Positions 17,798-28,200 of a stretch of 64,000 bases of DNA are shown in pieces. The notes beneath the pieces were generated by a model. That model was not told the origin of the DNA. It saw nothing but the letters and a program-made list of their open reading frames with translations, and did no database searches. The stretch is from Moritella sp. (GTDB lineage Bacteria > Pseudomonadota > Gammaproteobacteria > Enterobacterales > Moritellaceae): NCBI RefSeq assembly GCF_013215705.1, contig NZ_JABSQR010000020.1, forward strand, positions 33,243 to 97,242, given 5' to 3'. Both the position numbers and the translations under genes were made by a program. Positions within the stretch are counted from its first letter, which is position 1, and every line of letters starts with the position of its first letter.

Positions 17798-19182
17798 TGT
17801 CTATCAAATACTTAAGAGTCATTCGTCAGGCGCTAAAATCGCAACGCAACGAGCCTGCTGATATTAAGCGTTCTCGTGATGAATATGAGTTTCAACCTGG
17901 CTACTTAGAAATTGTAGAGCGTCCACCTGCGCCTTGGACACGACGTACGGCATTGGCATTGACACTGCTACTTTTGCTGACACTGCTCTGGTCGGTGATT
18001 GGCAGGCTGGATATCCATGCTAGTGCCGCCGGGCGTTTATTAGTCTCCAGCAATTCTAAAGTAATTCAGTCAATTGAATCCGGTGAAGTGGCTGCTATTA
18101 ATGTCCGCGATGGCCAGTGGGTAAAAAAAGGGGATGTGCTGATTGAACTCAATCCTATTGGTATTAAAGCGGAGATTCAGGAGATACAGGAGCGGTTAAA
18201 TTTTAAAAAATTAGAGCTAGCCCGTTTGCAGGCACTGTTGAGTGATGAGCCGCTAAGCAGTTTTATTGTCCCTACAGGAGTGAGCCCATTACAGGTTAAA
18301 ATTGCACGCGCCCACCTGCGTAGTGAATGGTCTGAAGTTAAGGCTAATATAGAGAGTATTAACGGCGAAATGGGCGTTAATTTAGCTAATCAGCAAGCGC
18401 GTAGAAAGGAAATTACAGGCCTAGGTGAACTGGCGGCGAATATTAAGAACCGGCTAGATGCACAGCGTACCTTAGCAAAAAATAATCTGATCCCGCGGAT
18501 GGTATTGCTGGAACAGGAAAGAGAAAAATTAGAAATGGACAGATCCTTATCACAGCAATACACAAGGATTGATGTGCTACAGGCTGAATATAAAAGTAAG
18601 CAGGAACAGCGCCGCGGCTATTTGGCAAAAGTCCGCCGTGAATATTATGACAAGCTTAACGAAGTGCAGGCTTCAATTGCGGTAATGGAACAGCAGCTGA
18701 TTAAATTACTGGAAAAATACCGCCTGCAGAGTCTGCGCGCACCAGTCAGTGGTGTTGTACAGCAACTGGATGTGCACACCCTTGGTGGGGCTGTAGAAGC
18801 TGCTAAGCCGCTGATGATTATTGTACCTGACGATGCAGTATTAGAAATTGAAGTAAAGATCCTCAATAAGGATGTTGGTTTTGTACATAGCGGTCAGGAT
18901 GTTGAAATTAAGATCGATTCTTTTCCTTATACACGTTACGGAACGATCCCTGGCAAGGTGGCTTATGTGTCTAGAGATTCAGTTGAGGATGAGAGACTCG
19001 GCTTAGTTTTCCTCGCTCGCGTGAGGATAGCGCAGCGCACTATTCTGGTTGAAGATAAAGAGGTGCCGCTGCAGGCTGGTATGAGTGTCAATGTCGAGAT
19101 CCGCACTGGTGATCGGCGAGTGATCGATTACCTGCTCAGCCCTTTGCAGCAGTATCAGTCTGAAGCGATGAAGGAGCGCTAA
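17797..19182 (+). CDS. rtxD: RTX type I secretion membrane fusion protein, HlyD-like
   Basis: Periplasmic adaptor that links the RtxB/RtxE exporter to the outer-membrane channel. The 461 residues show a short cytoplasmic N-terminus, one membrane helix (ALALTLLLLLTLLWSVIG, about residues 51-68), a lipoyl/biotinyl-like half motif (VIQSIESGEVAAINVRDGQ), long coiled-coil hairpins (about 125-300) and a beta-barrel tail with VPLQAGMSVNVEIRTG, the HlyD-family signature near residue 427. It overlaps rtxB by one base and rtxE by one base, which implies translational coupling. Confidence 0.93.
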   Translation: MSIKYLRVIRQALKSQRNEPADIKRSRDEYEFQPGYLEIVERPPAPWTRRTALALTLLLLLTLLWSVIGRLDIHASAAGRLLVSSNSKVIQSIESGEVAAINVRDGQWVKKGDVLIELNPIGIKAEIQEIQERLNFKKLELARLQALLSDEPLSSFIVPTGVSPLQVKIARAHLRSEWSEVKANIESINGEMGVNLANQQARRKEITGLGELAANIKNRLDAQRTLAKNNLIPRMVLLEQEREKLEMDRSLSQQYTRIDVLQAEYKSKQEQRRGYLAKVRREYYDKLNEVQASIAVMEQQLIKLLEKYRLQSLRAPVSGVVQQLDVHTLGGAVEAAKPLMIIVPDDAVLEIEVKILNKDVGFVHSGQDVEIKIDSFPYTRYGTIPGKVAYVSRDSVEDERLGLVFLARVRIAQRTILVEDKEVPLQAGMSVNVEIRTGDRRVIDYLLSPLQQYQSEAMKER

Positions 19183-21335
19183 TGGCTGCTATCGAAACAT
19201 TGACATCAGAACAAAATATGCCCGCTAATGGCTCTGCTGAAGATCCCGGTCTGGTTGCTCTTAGTAGAGCCGCTGCACAATTTAAATTATCAGTGGATGT
19301 CGGGCAATTAGCTCATCAGCTCGGACGCAGCAAAGGGCTCGCTGACAGTATAGATTTATGTCGTTGTGCACTTTGGATTGGACTACGGGCCCGCCAAAAC
19401 TACAGCACCATAGACAGACTATCAGCGTTACCTTTACCTGCATTAATGCTGACAGCGCAGGGCTGGATGGTATTAGAAAAGGTTGACGGTGACAGGCTGA
19501 CTGTATTTATGCCGGATCAAGCTGACAGCTGCGAGTATTCGCGGCAGGAGTTCAGTGAGTTCTGGCAGGGAGAGTTAATACTGCTTGCTGAAGCGTTAGA
19601 TATTCCTAAAAAAACAAAATTTGGTTTGGCTTGGTTTGTGCCGTCAATTCGTAAGCATGCCTCGCAGTTCCGTTATGTGCTGCTAGTGTCTTTAATGCTG
19701 CAATTAATTGCATTGGTTACGCCACTACTGTTTCAAAATGTTATCGATAAAGTGCTGGTCAGCCGTAGCCTTTCTAGTTTGCAGGTTCTCGGTATTGCGA
19801 TGCTTGCGCTGGCTGTATTTGAGCCTATTTACGGTTTTCTTCGTTCTTGGCTGTTTGCCAATCTTGCCAGCAAAACGAATTCTGAGTTATCCAGCCGCCT
19901 TTATCAGCATCTGATTACTCTACCGCTCACTTATTTTCAGCAACGTCAGACTGGTGAAATTATTGCGCGGGTGCGGGAAATGAGCCAAATTCGTCAGTTT
20001 TTAACTGGTTCTGCGTTGAGCATGGTGTTGGATCTCGCCTTTGTTGGATTGTTTTTGGCTGTCATGTTCACTTATGCCGCCAAGCTCACTTTACTCGTGA
20101 TCGGGTCTTTGGTGCTGTACTTTATTTTTTGGTTGTTGGTCGGGCCAGCTCTTCGCGCGAGGGTTACAAGAGAATATGAGTTAGGGGCTGATAATACTGC
20201 CTTTTTGATTGAATCGATTACTGGTATTGAAACGATTAAAACCACTGCGACTGAGCTCTCTTTTTTACGCCAATGGGAGCGCCAGTTGGCCAGTTTTGTG
20301 CGGGCTTCTTTTCGCGCCAAAGTGGTCGGCATACTGGCCGGGCAAGGGATCGGATTGATTCAAAAATTGACCTCTGCATTAGTGCTGTGGTGGGGCGTTA
20401 CTTTAGTGATTGAGGGCTTATTAACTCCGGGAGAGCTAGTAGCATTCAATATGTTGGCGGGCAATGTTACACAGCCTATTCTGCGTCTTGCGCAGATCTG
20501 GCAGGACTTTCAGCATACCTTGATTTCACTGCGTCGCATCGGCGATATTCTCGATGAAGATACGGAGCAGGGCAGTGGCGGTTTGGCATCAGTGCCTAAA
20601 CTGGCTGGTGGGGTGAGCTTTAGCGGTGTGCGGTTTCGTTACCATTCCGATGGTCAAGAAGTTCTGCGTAACCTTAATATTGATATTAAACCCGGCGAAT
20701 TTATCGGGATTACCGGACCGTCGGGCTCTGGTAAGTCTACGCTGACACGACTGCTACAGCGTCTCTATATTCCTCAGCATGGGCAGGTGTTGGTTGATGG
20801 TATTGATTTAGCTATTGCCGATCCCGTGGCTCTGCGCCGGAATATGAGTGTTGTACTGCAAGAAAGTCTACTTTTTTCTGGGACGATTGCCGAAAATATC
20901 CGTCTTTGCAGTCCACTGGCGAGTGATGCAGAAGTCATGCAGGCTGCATCACTCGCAGGTGCCGATGAGTTTATCCGCGAGCAGGCGGAAGGTTATAACG
21001 CGCAGGTCGGCGAAAAGGGCGGGCGCTTATCAGGGGGCCAACGCCAGCGGATTGCGCTGGCTAGAGCACTGATTACTAACCCGAGAATTTTACTGCTTGA
21101 TGAAGCGACCAGTGCCTTGGATTACGAGTCTGAAGCGGCCGTGATGGCGAATATGGATACGATTTCTCAGGGACGTACAGTGATCAGTATTGCCCACCGT
21201 CTTAATACCCTGCGCTATGCGGATCGAATACTTGTACTCGATAAGGGAGAGATAGTGGAACAAGGAACGCACCAGCAGCTGCTGGAGCTGGACGGAATCT
21301 ACGCTAACTTGTGGAGGTTGCAGGTAGCATCGTAG
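19182..21335 (+). CDS. rtxE: second RTX type I secretion ABC transporter
   Basis: Second ABC exporter subunit of the MARTX type I system; MARTX exporters are unusual in using two different ABC proteins. The 717 residues parallel RtxB: a degenerate peptidase-like N-domain (about 1-150), a membrane domain (with LLVSLMLQLIALVTPLLFQN near 167) and an NBD with Walker A GPSGSGKST near 511, signature LSGGQRQRIALARAL near 617 and Walker B ILLLDEATSALDY. Both NBDs in this locus keep canonical motifs, so both sites could hydrolyse ATP. An 85-base gap separates it from rtxH, with no clear terminator, so rtxHCA may be read from the same transcript. Confidence 0.93.
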   Translation: MAAIETLTSEQNMPANGSAEDPGLVALSRAAAQFKLSVDVGQLAHQLGRSKGLADSIDLCRCALWIGLRARQNYSTIDRLSALPLPALMLTAQGWMVLEKVDGDRLTVFMPDQADSCEYSRQEFSEFWQGELILLAEALDIPKKTKFGLAWFVPSIRKHASQFRYVLLVSLMLQLIALVTPLLFQNVIDKVLVSRSLSSLQVLGIAMLALAVFEPIYGFLRSWLFANLASKTNSELSSRLYQHLITLPLTYFQQRQTGEIIARVREMSQIRQFLTGSALSMVLDLAFVGLFLAVMFTYAAKLTLLVIGSLVLYFIFWLLVGPALRARVTREYELGADNTAFLIESITGIETIKTTATELSFLRQWERQLASFVRASFRAKVVGILAGQGIGLIQKLTSALVLWWGVTLVIEGLLTPGELVAFNMLAGNVTQPILRLAQIWQDFQHTLISLRRIGDILDEDTEQGSGGLASVPKLAGGVSFSGVRFRYHSDGQEVLRNLNIDIKPGEFIGITGPSGSGKSTLTRLLQRLYIPQHGQVLVDGIDLAIADPVALRRNMSVVLQESLLFSGTIAENIRLCSPLASDAEVMQAASLAGADEFIREQAEGYNAQVGEKGGRLSGGQRQRIALARALITNPRILLLDEATSALDYESEAAVMANMDTISQGRTVISIAHRLNTLRYADRILVLDKGEIVEQGTHQQLLELDGIYANLWRLQVAS

Positions 21336-21420
21336 CCTTTTATAGGCTGCAAGTATGCCCTACGACTGACTTGAAAAAGTAGTCGAGGGTAATTTTTAAC
21401 TTTAAAAAGAGAGTAAATTT

Positions 21421-21765
21421 ATGACTGAGAATTTTGTACAGACAGTATCAAGTGTTAACTATAATAAAGGCATTTTTTCATTGTATTTTGTTGGCCAAAA
21501 TCAACAAAATATGTCTAATGGTGTGATGGCTGAAAATGATGCTGATCTGGAATTGAAGCAAGTTGTACATATGCCAGCTTCTGGGTTTATGCATATGGTT
21601 TCTATGGTTAAAAACATGCTAGAAGATCCGCGTATGGCTGCAGAATTTGACAAGTTAGTTGCGGCTGGTTTTTTACCAACAGATCCTGCACAGGAAGAAT
21701 CTGGAGCTGAGCCTGAAATTGTGTCTGCAGCACCGAAAAAGAAGACTCCGCGCAGCAAAAAATAA
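21421..21765 (+). CDS. rtxH: MARTX accessory protein RtxH
   Basis: Small 114-residue protein of unknown function that sits directly upstream of rtxC, the place of the conserved hypothetical gene (often called rtxH) in Vibrio MARTX loci. No signal peptide or membrane segment is seen. Residues 1-60 are polar with SVNYNKGIFSLYFVGQN; the middle is a helix-rich VVHMPASGFMHMVSMVKNML; the C-terminus is Ala/Glu-rich and ends in a very basic KKKTPRSKK. AAGAGAG precedes the ATG. Identity rests on position and size more than on motifs. A role as chaperone or activator for the toxin is only a guess. Confidence 0.7.
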   Translation: MTENFVQTVSSVNYNKGIFSLYFVGQNQQNMSNGVMAENDADLELKQVVHMPASGFMHMVSMVKNMLEDPRMAAEFDKLVAAGFLPTDPAQEESGAEPEIVSAAPKKKTPRSKK

Positions 21766-21782
21766 CATTAAGAGGTTGATAT

Positions 21783-22244
21783 ATGAAGATTAACTATCAA
21801 CCAGAAAAGCTTGATGATTCAAAAGTACAAGCAATGATTGGTGGGGTTATGCTGCTTAGCCAGCACTCTCCTCTGCATCGGCATTATGTTGTTGCTGAAT
21901 GGCAACAACGTATTATGCCTGCTTTTGAGTTGAATCAGTTTTGCTATTACGAAGATGATCAAGGCCGCCCAATTGCTTTTTGTAATTGGGCGTTTTTATC
22001 TGAGCAAAATAGAGATGAGCTACTTTCTGGAACAAGAGAGCTTTTGCCCTCCGATTGGCGTTCTGGCGAGCATATCTATATCCCCGAAATGATTGCCCCG
22101 TTTGGGCATGGGCGTCAGATTGTCAACGATCTTCGTCGTCGGGTGTTCTTGCCATGGAAAGGACAAAAAGTGTGTACTGTCCGCGGCAAGTTAAATACAC
22201 AAACTAACCAATGTATTCGAAGTGTGCAGTGGTTTTCGATTTAA
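21783..22244 (+). CDS. rtxC: toxin-activating lysine acyltransferase RtxC
   Basis: HlyC-family acyltransferase that attaches fatty acyl groups to lysines of an RTX toxin in the cytoplasm. The 153 residues include the conserved QHSPLHRHY (H32 aligns with the essential His23 of HlyC), PIAFCNWAFLS and IAPFGHGRQIVNDLRRRVF blocks. At the position of HlyC Asp92, in the segment before IAPFG, this protein has Glu102 instead. It lies 17 bases after rtxH and 23 before rtxA. The family call is firm; whether the Asp-to-Glu change affects activity is unknown. Confidence 0.88.
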   Translation: MKINYQPEKLDDSKVQAMIGGVMLLSQHSPLHRHYVVAEWQQRIMPAFELNQFCYYEDDQGRPIAFCNWAFLSEQNRDELLSGTRELLPSDWRSGEHIYIPEMIAPFGHGRQIVNDLRRRVFLPWKGQKVCTVRGKLNTQTNQCIRSVQWFSI

Positions 22245-22267
22245 ATTAATATTAAGAGGGTTACTTT

Positions 22268-25200
22268 ATGGGTAAACCATTTTGGAGAAGTGTAGAGTAC
22301 TTCTTTACCGGAAATTATGATGCCGATGATGGTAATAATAACATTGTTGCCATTGGGTTTGGCGGAGAAATACATGCCAAAGGTGGCGATGATAATATCA
22401 CTGTAGGTTCCATCGGGGCCATCGTGTATACCGGTAGTGGAAACGACACGGTACAAGGGGGCGCTGCTTATCTGAAAATCGAGGATACCAGTGGTAATTT
22501 AAGTGTAAAAGGCGCCGCAGGCTACGCTGAGATAAACAAACGTGAAGATGGAAATGTTTCATTCGCTGGCCTCGCTGGAGGGGTGACGATTGACCATTCG
22601 GGTAATCACGGTGATGTGAAGTATGCTGGGGCTGCTGTTTCTAATAACTTAATTCGTAAAGGCCTGACTGGTAATGTGACATTTAAGGGCGCCGGAGGGT
22701 ATAACCGTATCTGGCATGAAACGAATCAAGGTAATCTTTATTTTGCTGGCGCCGGAGCTGGTAACAAGCTAGATCGCACATGGTTCAACCGCTACCAGGG
22801 ATCTCGCGGTGACGTAACATTTGATGGCGTCGGAGCTGCAAATAGCATTAGCTCTCGGGTCGAAACTGGTAATATTTCCTTTAAAGGTGCTGGTGTTGAT
22901 AACCATATTGTCCGTAAGGGCAAGGAAGGTAATATTACTTTTCAGGGTGCAGGTGCCTCGAACCGTATCGAGCGTATCCGTCAGGCTGAAGATATCTACA
23001 GTGAAACACGAGGTGATATCCGGTTCGAAGGGATCGGTGGTTACAACAGTATCTATTCTGATGTTGCGCACGGTAATATCAATTTCTCAGGAGGTGGTGC
23101 TTATAATAAGATCACTCGTAAGGGAGCTGATAATGATTTTGCAGGAGAAGGCCTAGAAAATGCTAATGCTGACGAAATTGTACTAACGAGTGCAAGCCTT
23201 GGCGGTAGCTGGATTCAAGAAAGCCAAGCTGTAAGTGGAGTAAAATCAACGACAGAAGCTAATACCTATCTTTTTGCTTTTGCGGATCAAACGTATACCA
23301 AAATCAGTAAAGTTCGATTGTATAACGATCCGGTTACCGGCAAGTTGGGTTACTACGCTACGTCTTGGTATAAAGAAGGAAACCACCTAGCAAATTTAGC
23401 TGAACAACAGATTTTATCTGAGAACGGTTTTGTTAATATTAATAGAGACGGTGCTTATACGCTTTCTAAGCTGAAGATCGAACATCAGCAACCAGTAACG
23501 ATTCACGCAGTCGAAGAAAACCTGACAGAGTACGAATGGATTACCTATGGGGACGGTACTAACATTGATGCCAGTGATGTTAGTCTGTCAGATGCTAAAA
23601 TGGGCGGCCCCTCTATTTCGACTATCGGTACAATGATCGATGTACAGGCTGTTAAGTCCAACAGCAAACCGAACACTTATATTTATGCTTCATTACAGGG
23701 GAAATACACCAAGATCGTGGTGGTAGAGCTCGCTAATGACCCGAAAAGCGGAGAGCTGAAATACCGAGCAACACCTTGGTATAAAACAGGCGATTATAGA
23801 ACTAATCTTGCGAACGAAGATATCTCTGCTGGTAATGGCTACCGGCATGCCGGCTATTCGCTTAGCGATCTGCATTACAGTGTTGATTCTGTACGTATTA
23901 GCTCTGATCAGGTTGCTGATCTCGATGAATACAGTGAACAAGCACTTATTAAACCTTTTACTAACTTTGGCGAAAGTTCGGGTGATGTGCGTTTTAATGG
24001 CGTTGGTGGCGGTAATGTAATTAAGTCCAATGTGACGCACGGTAATGTGTACTTCAACGGCGTTGGCATTGGCAACGTAATTTTGCACAGCTCTAAGTTC
24101 GGTAATACCGAATTTAATGGTGCTGGTGCAGCGAACGTAATTGTTAAAAGTGGTTTGGAAGGGGATTTAACGTTCCGTGGCGTAGGTCTTGCTAACGTAC
24201 TCGTTCACCAAAGTAAGCAAGGTAAAATGGATGTTTACGCCGGTGGTGCCGTCAACGTATTAGTACGCATTGGTGATGGCCAGTATTTGGCGCATCTATT
24301 AGCGTACGGGAATATATCAGTACATAAGGGCAACGGTGCAAGCCGAGTCGTTATGTTTGGCGGTTATAATACGCATACGCAAATCGGTAACGGTAACGGG
24401 ACCTGGGTTGCTGCTGGTGGTTTTAATGTGATGACCCAGGTGGGTGATGGTGATATTACCTCTGTTTTAGTTGGTGGTGCTAATGTACTGACAAAAATCG
24501 GGGATGGTGATTTGACCTCCGGTATGATTGGTGGCGCTAATATCATTACCCACATTAGTGGAGATGAACAATCTTCTGATACCACTGTTGTTGCCCTTGG
24601 TGGCTTAAATGTATTGACCAAGAAAGGTAAGGGGAATGCGCTTGCGGTAATGGCCGGAGGCGGCAATGTCCTGACTCATATCGGAGATGGAAGCACTACT
24701 GGCGTAATGATCGGTGGAGCTAACGTTTTAACGAAAGTCGGTAACGGTGATACCACCGGGATAATGCTTGGTTTAGGTAATGTATTAACCCATATCGGCA
24801 ATGGTCAGACTCTAGGCGTGATGGGCGCAGTTGGTAATGTATTTACTAAAGTGGGTGACGGAACGGCTATTGCCGCGATGGTTGGTGCTACCAATATATT
24901 TACGCATGTCGGTGACGGTGACTCTTGGGCTCTGATGGGTGGTTTGGGTAATGTATTTACCAAAATAGGTAATGGTAATGCGTTAGCACTCATGGTTGCA
25001 AAAGCGAATGTATTTACGCACATTGGTAACGGCACCACCGTTGCTCTGATGCTAGCGGAAGGAAATATTGCAACTAAAATAGGCAATGGCATGACCATGG
25101 CTGCTATGGTCGGCAATGCTAACATTTTCACTCATGTCGGAGATGGTGATACATTTGCGGCTATGATCGGTCAAGCTAATATTCTCACTAAAGTCGGTAA

Positions 25201-28200
25201 TGATCTGACTGCAGCTCTGATGGTTGGTCAAGCCAATATCTACACCCATATAGGTGATGGAACAAGCATAGGCATTTTAGCTGGTGAAGCGAATATCATG
25301 ACGAAAGTCGGCGATGGAACCACGCTTGCTGCGATGTTTGGTAAAGCGAATATCATGACACATGTCGGTGATGGCCTGACCGGTGTTCTTGCGCTTGGTC
25401 AAGCTAATATTGTGACCAAAGTCGGTGACGGCTTTATGGGGGTTGTTGCTGCAGCGAAGGCTAATGTGGTGACGCATGTTGGTGATGGTACGACTGCCGC
25501 TGTCCTGCTTGGTAAAGGCAATATCTTAACCAAAGTCGGAGATGGTACGACAGTTGGTCTGCTGATTTCAGATATCGGTAATATCATGACCCATGTTGGT
25601 GATGGTATGACTATTGGTATTGCAAAAGGTAAAGCGAATATCATTACCAAAGTGGGTGATGGTCTTGGCGTTAATGTAGCATGGGGCGAGGCGAATATAC
25701 TGACGCATGTTGGTGATGGTGATCGTTATAATTTTGCTAAAGGTAAAGCGAATATCATTACTAAGGTGGGCGATGGGCAAGAAGTTTCTGTTGTTCATGG
25801 TCAAGCTAATATTATTACCCATATAGGTGATGGTGATGATTACACTGGCGCTTGGGGTGATGCTAATATTATTACCAAAGTGGGTGACGGGCGCAATGTT
25901 GTATTAGCCAAGGGTGACGCTAATATTGTTACGCAAGTTGGTGACGGTGACAGCTTTAATGCCTTGTGGAGTAAAGGTAATATAGTGACCAAAATGGGTG
26001 ACGGTATACAGGTCACTGCCGCGAAAGGTAAGGCAAATATCGTTACTACTATTGGTAATGGGCTAAGCGTAACGGCGACCTATGGTGACTTGAATATCAA
26101 TACTAAAGTGGGTGACGGTATTTCGGTCAATGTTGCCTGGGGCAAGTATAACGTCAACACCAAAGTGGGTGATGGCCTTAATGTTGCGGTGATGAAAGGT
26201 ACAGCTAATGCGAATATCCAAGTCGGTGATGGTTTAGGTATTAATGCCTCTTACGCACAACATAATGTTGCAATCAAAATTGGTAATGGCGATTTCTATA
26301 GCTTGTCTGTTGCATCGAGTAATACTACGAGTAATAAATTGTCTTCGCTATTCGATAATATCAAACAGACGGTATTAGGCGTGGCTGGTAGTCAGGGGAT
26401 CAATTTCTTGGTTCAGGGTGATGATGCTTCGACATCAGCTTCCCGTAAAGGCCGCGGGGCAATTGCTACTCCGGAAATCACTAAACTTAACGGATTCCAG
26501 ATGGAGGAAATCGCAGAGATCGGCAGTGATCTTGGCGACAGTATGTCTGGTGCGGTTACCGATGTAGAAACACCTGATGTTGCTGCAATGCAAAGTGAAT
26601 TAGCGATTGATGAAGATGTAGAATCAACAGAAAATAAAAATCTGATTGTTAATGGTGACTTCGAACAAGGCGGGAATGGTTGGAATGGAACCCATGGGAT
26701 CGAAGCGTCCCACTCTGCAAACGCTTATGGTGTCGACGAAAAAGGGCATGGGGCATTAGTCAGCGAACTAGATACTTACACTAATACCAGCCTATCCCAA
26801 GATTTGAGCAACCTATCTGATGGTGAAGTCATTTCTTTGAGTTTTGATTTTACAAAACGTGCAGGCCTTTCGAATAACGAAGGTATGGATGTTATCTGGA
26901 ATGGTAACCTTGTATTTTCAGCCTCTGGTGATGAAACAACTTGGCAGCAACAAACACTGAAACTGACGGCGAAGGCCGGTAGTAATCGAATCGAATTTAA
27001 AGGCACAGGCCAAAATGATGGACTGGGCTATGTCTTGGATAACGTCGTTGCGATATCTGAGATACCACAGCAAACTAATGCTGTTAGCGAACATGCAGAA
27101 CAGAATGAAGCCGCACAAAATGCAACTGCCGACAAAGAGCGTGCAGAAGCTGATAGCCAGCGCCTGAAACAAGAAAAATCTCAACAGCTTGCTGCGCTGT
27201 CTGGCTCGCAATCACAGCTCGAAGCGACCGATCAAAACGCATTAGAAACCAATGGTCAAGCAGAGCGCGAAGCGCTTGCTGCAGAGCAACAAGAAATTAC
27301 CAAAGAACTGACGGATATGACCAAGGGGCTAGATGCACTTGACGGTCAAGCTAATTACCAAGGTGAATCAGGTGATAATTGGATAGATAACTTTGCTGGC
27401 GGAATTTTAGATAACGTCCAAAGCAAACTTGACGACGCCAAGTTGCATTCAAATGAGCAGCTTGAGAAAGCCGCGCAGCAAAATAAACAGAATCAGCTAG
27501 ATGTTCAAAATGCAGTAGCAAAATCTGAAGCGGGCGTAGCTAAAGGCGAAGAAAACGAAGTCAATGCACAACAAGATACTAGCGATGCAAAAGCAAAAGC
27601 GAACTCACGAAAGGATGACGCTTTAGTTAAGCAGCAAGAAGCACAGCAGGCAGCAACGAAAGCCAATGCTGACAGTAATCAAGCTCAACAACGTGGAGAA
27701 CAAGATAGTGCAGCCGCGCAAAGTAAATCTTCGCAAGCCCAAGAAAATGCTAAAGCTGCAAAGCAAGATAAAGATGACAAACCGGATCGTGAGGGTGCTG
27801 CAGGAAGCGGTCTTTCTGGTAAAGCATATGAAGCGCAAGCTGCTGCTGAAAATACAAGTAATGTTGACGTGTATTCTGAAGTTACTACTGACGGGCGATT
27901 CAGTGAAGGTTTGACGGAACAAGAGTTGGAAGCGATTGAAGGAGCTACTCTAGCAGTAAATCGTCTGGCGATAAATGCTAGAAGTCATGGCTCAAAATCT
28001 GCGGCGTCTATTACCGAGATGTTCAGTAATAATGGGACGAAGGCGATTGAAGCAACTAAAACTGTTAACTCCCAAGAAGTTCACCGTAAGGAAGTTCAGA
28101 TATCCGGTATTCAACAGGATGTGATGAAAGCTGGAATTACGCAAATACTTGGCGATAAAATATTTGACTTTAAGGCCGGTGGTAAAGAGTCGGATGAGTC

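Noticed and set aside
24460..26310. Regular repeat array that could suggest a CRISPR or satellite
   Set aside because: Units are coding, in frame and diverged in third positions; there are no unique spacers and the pattern is protein-level.
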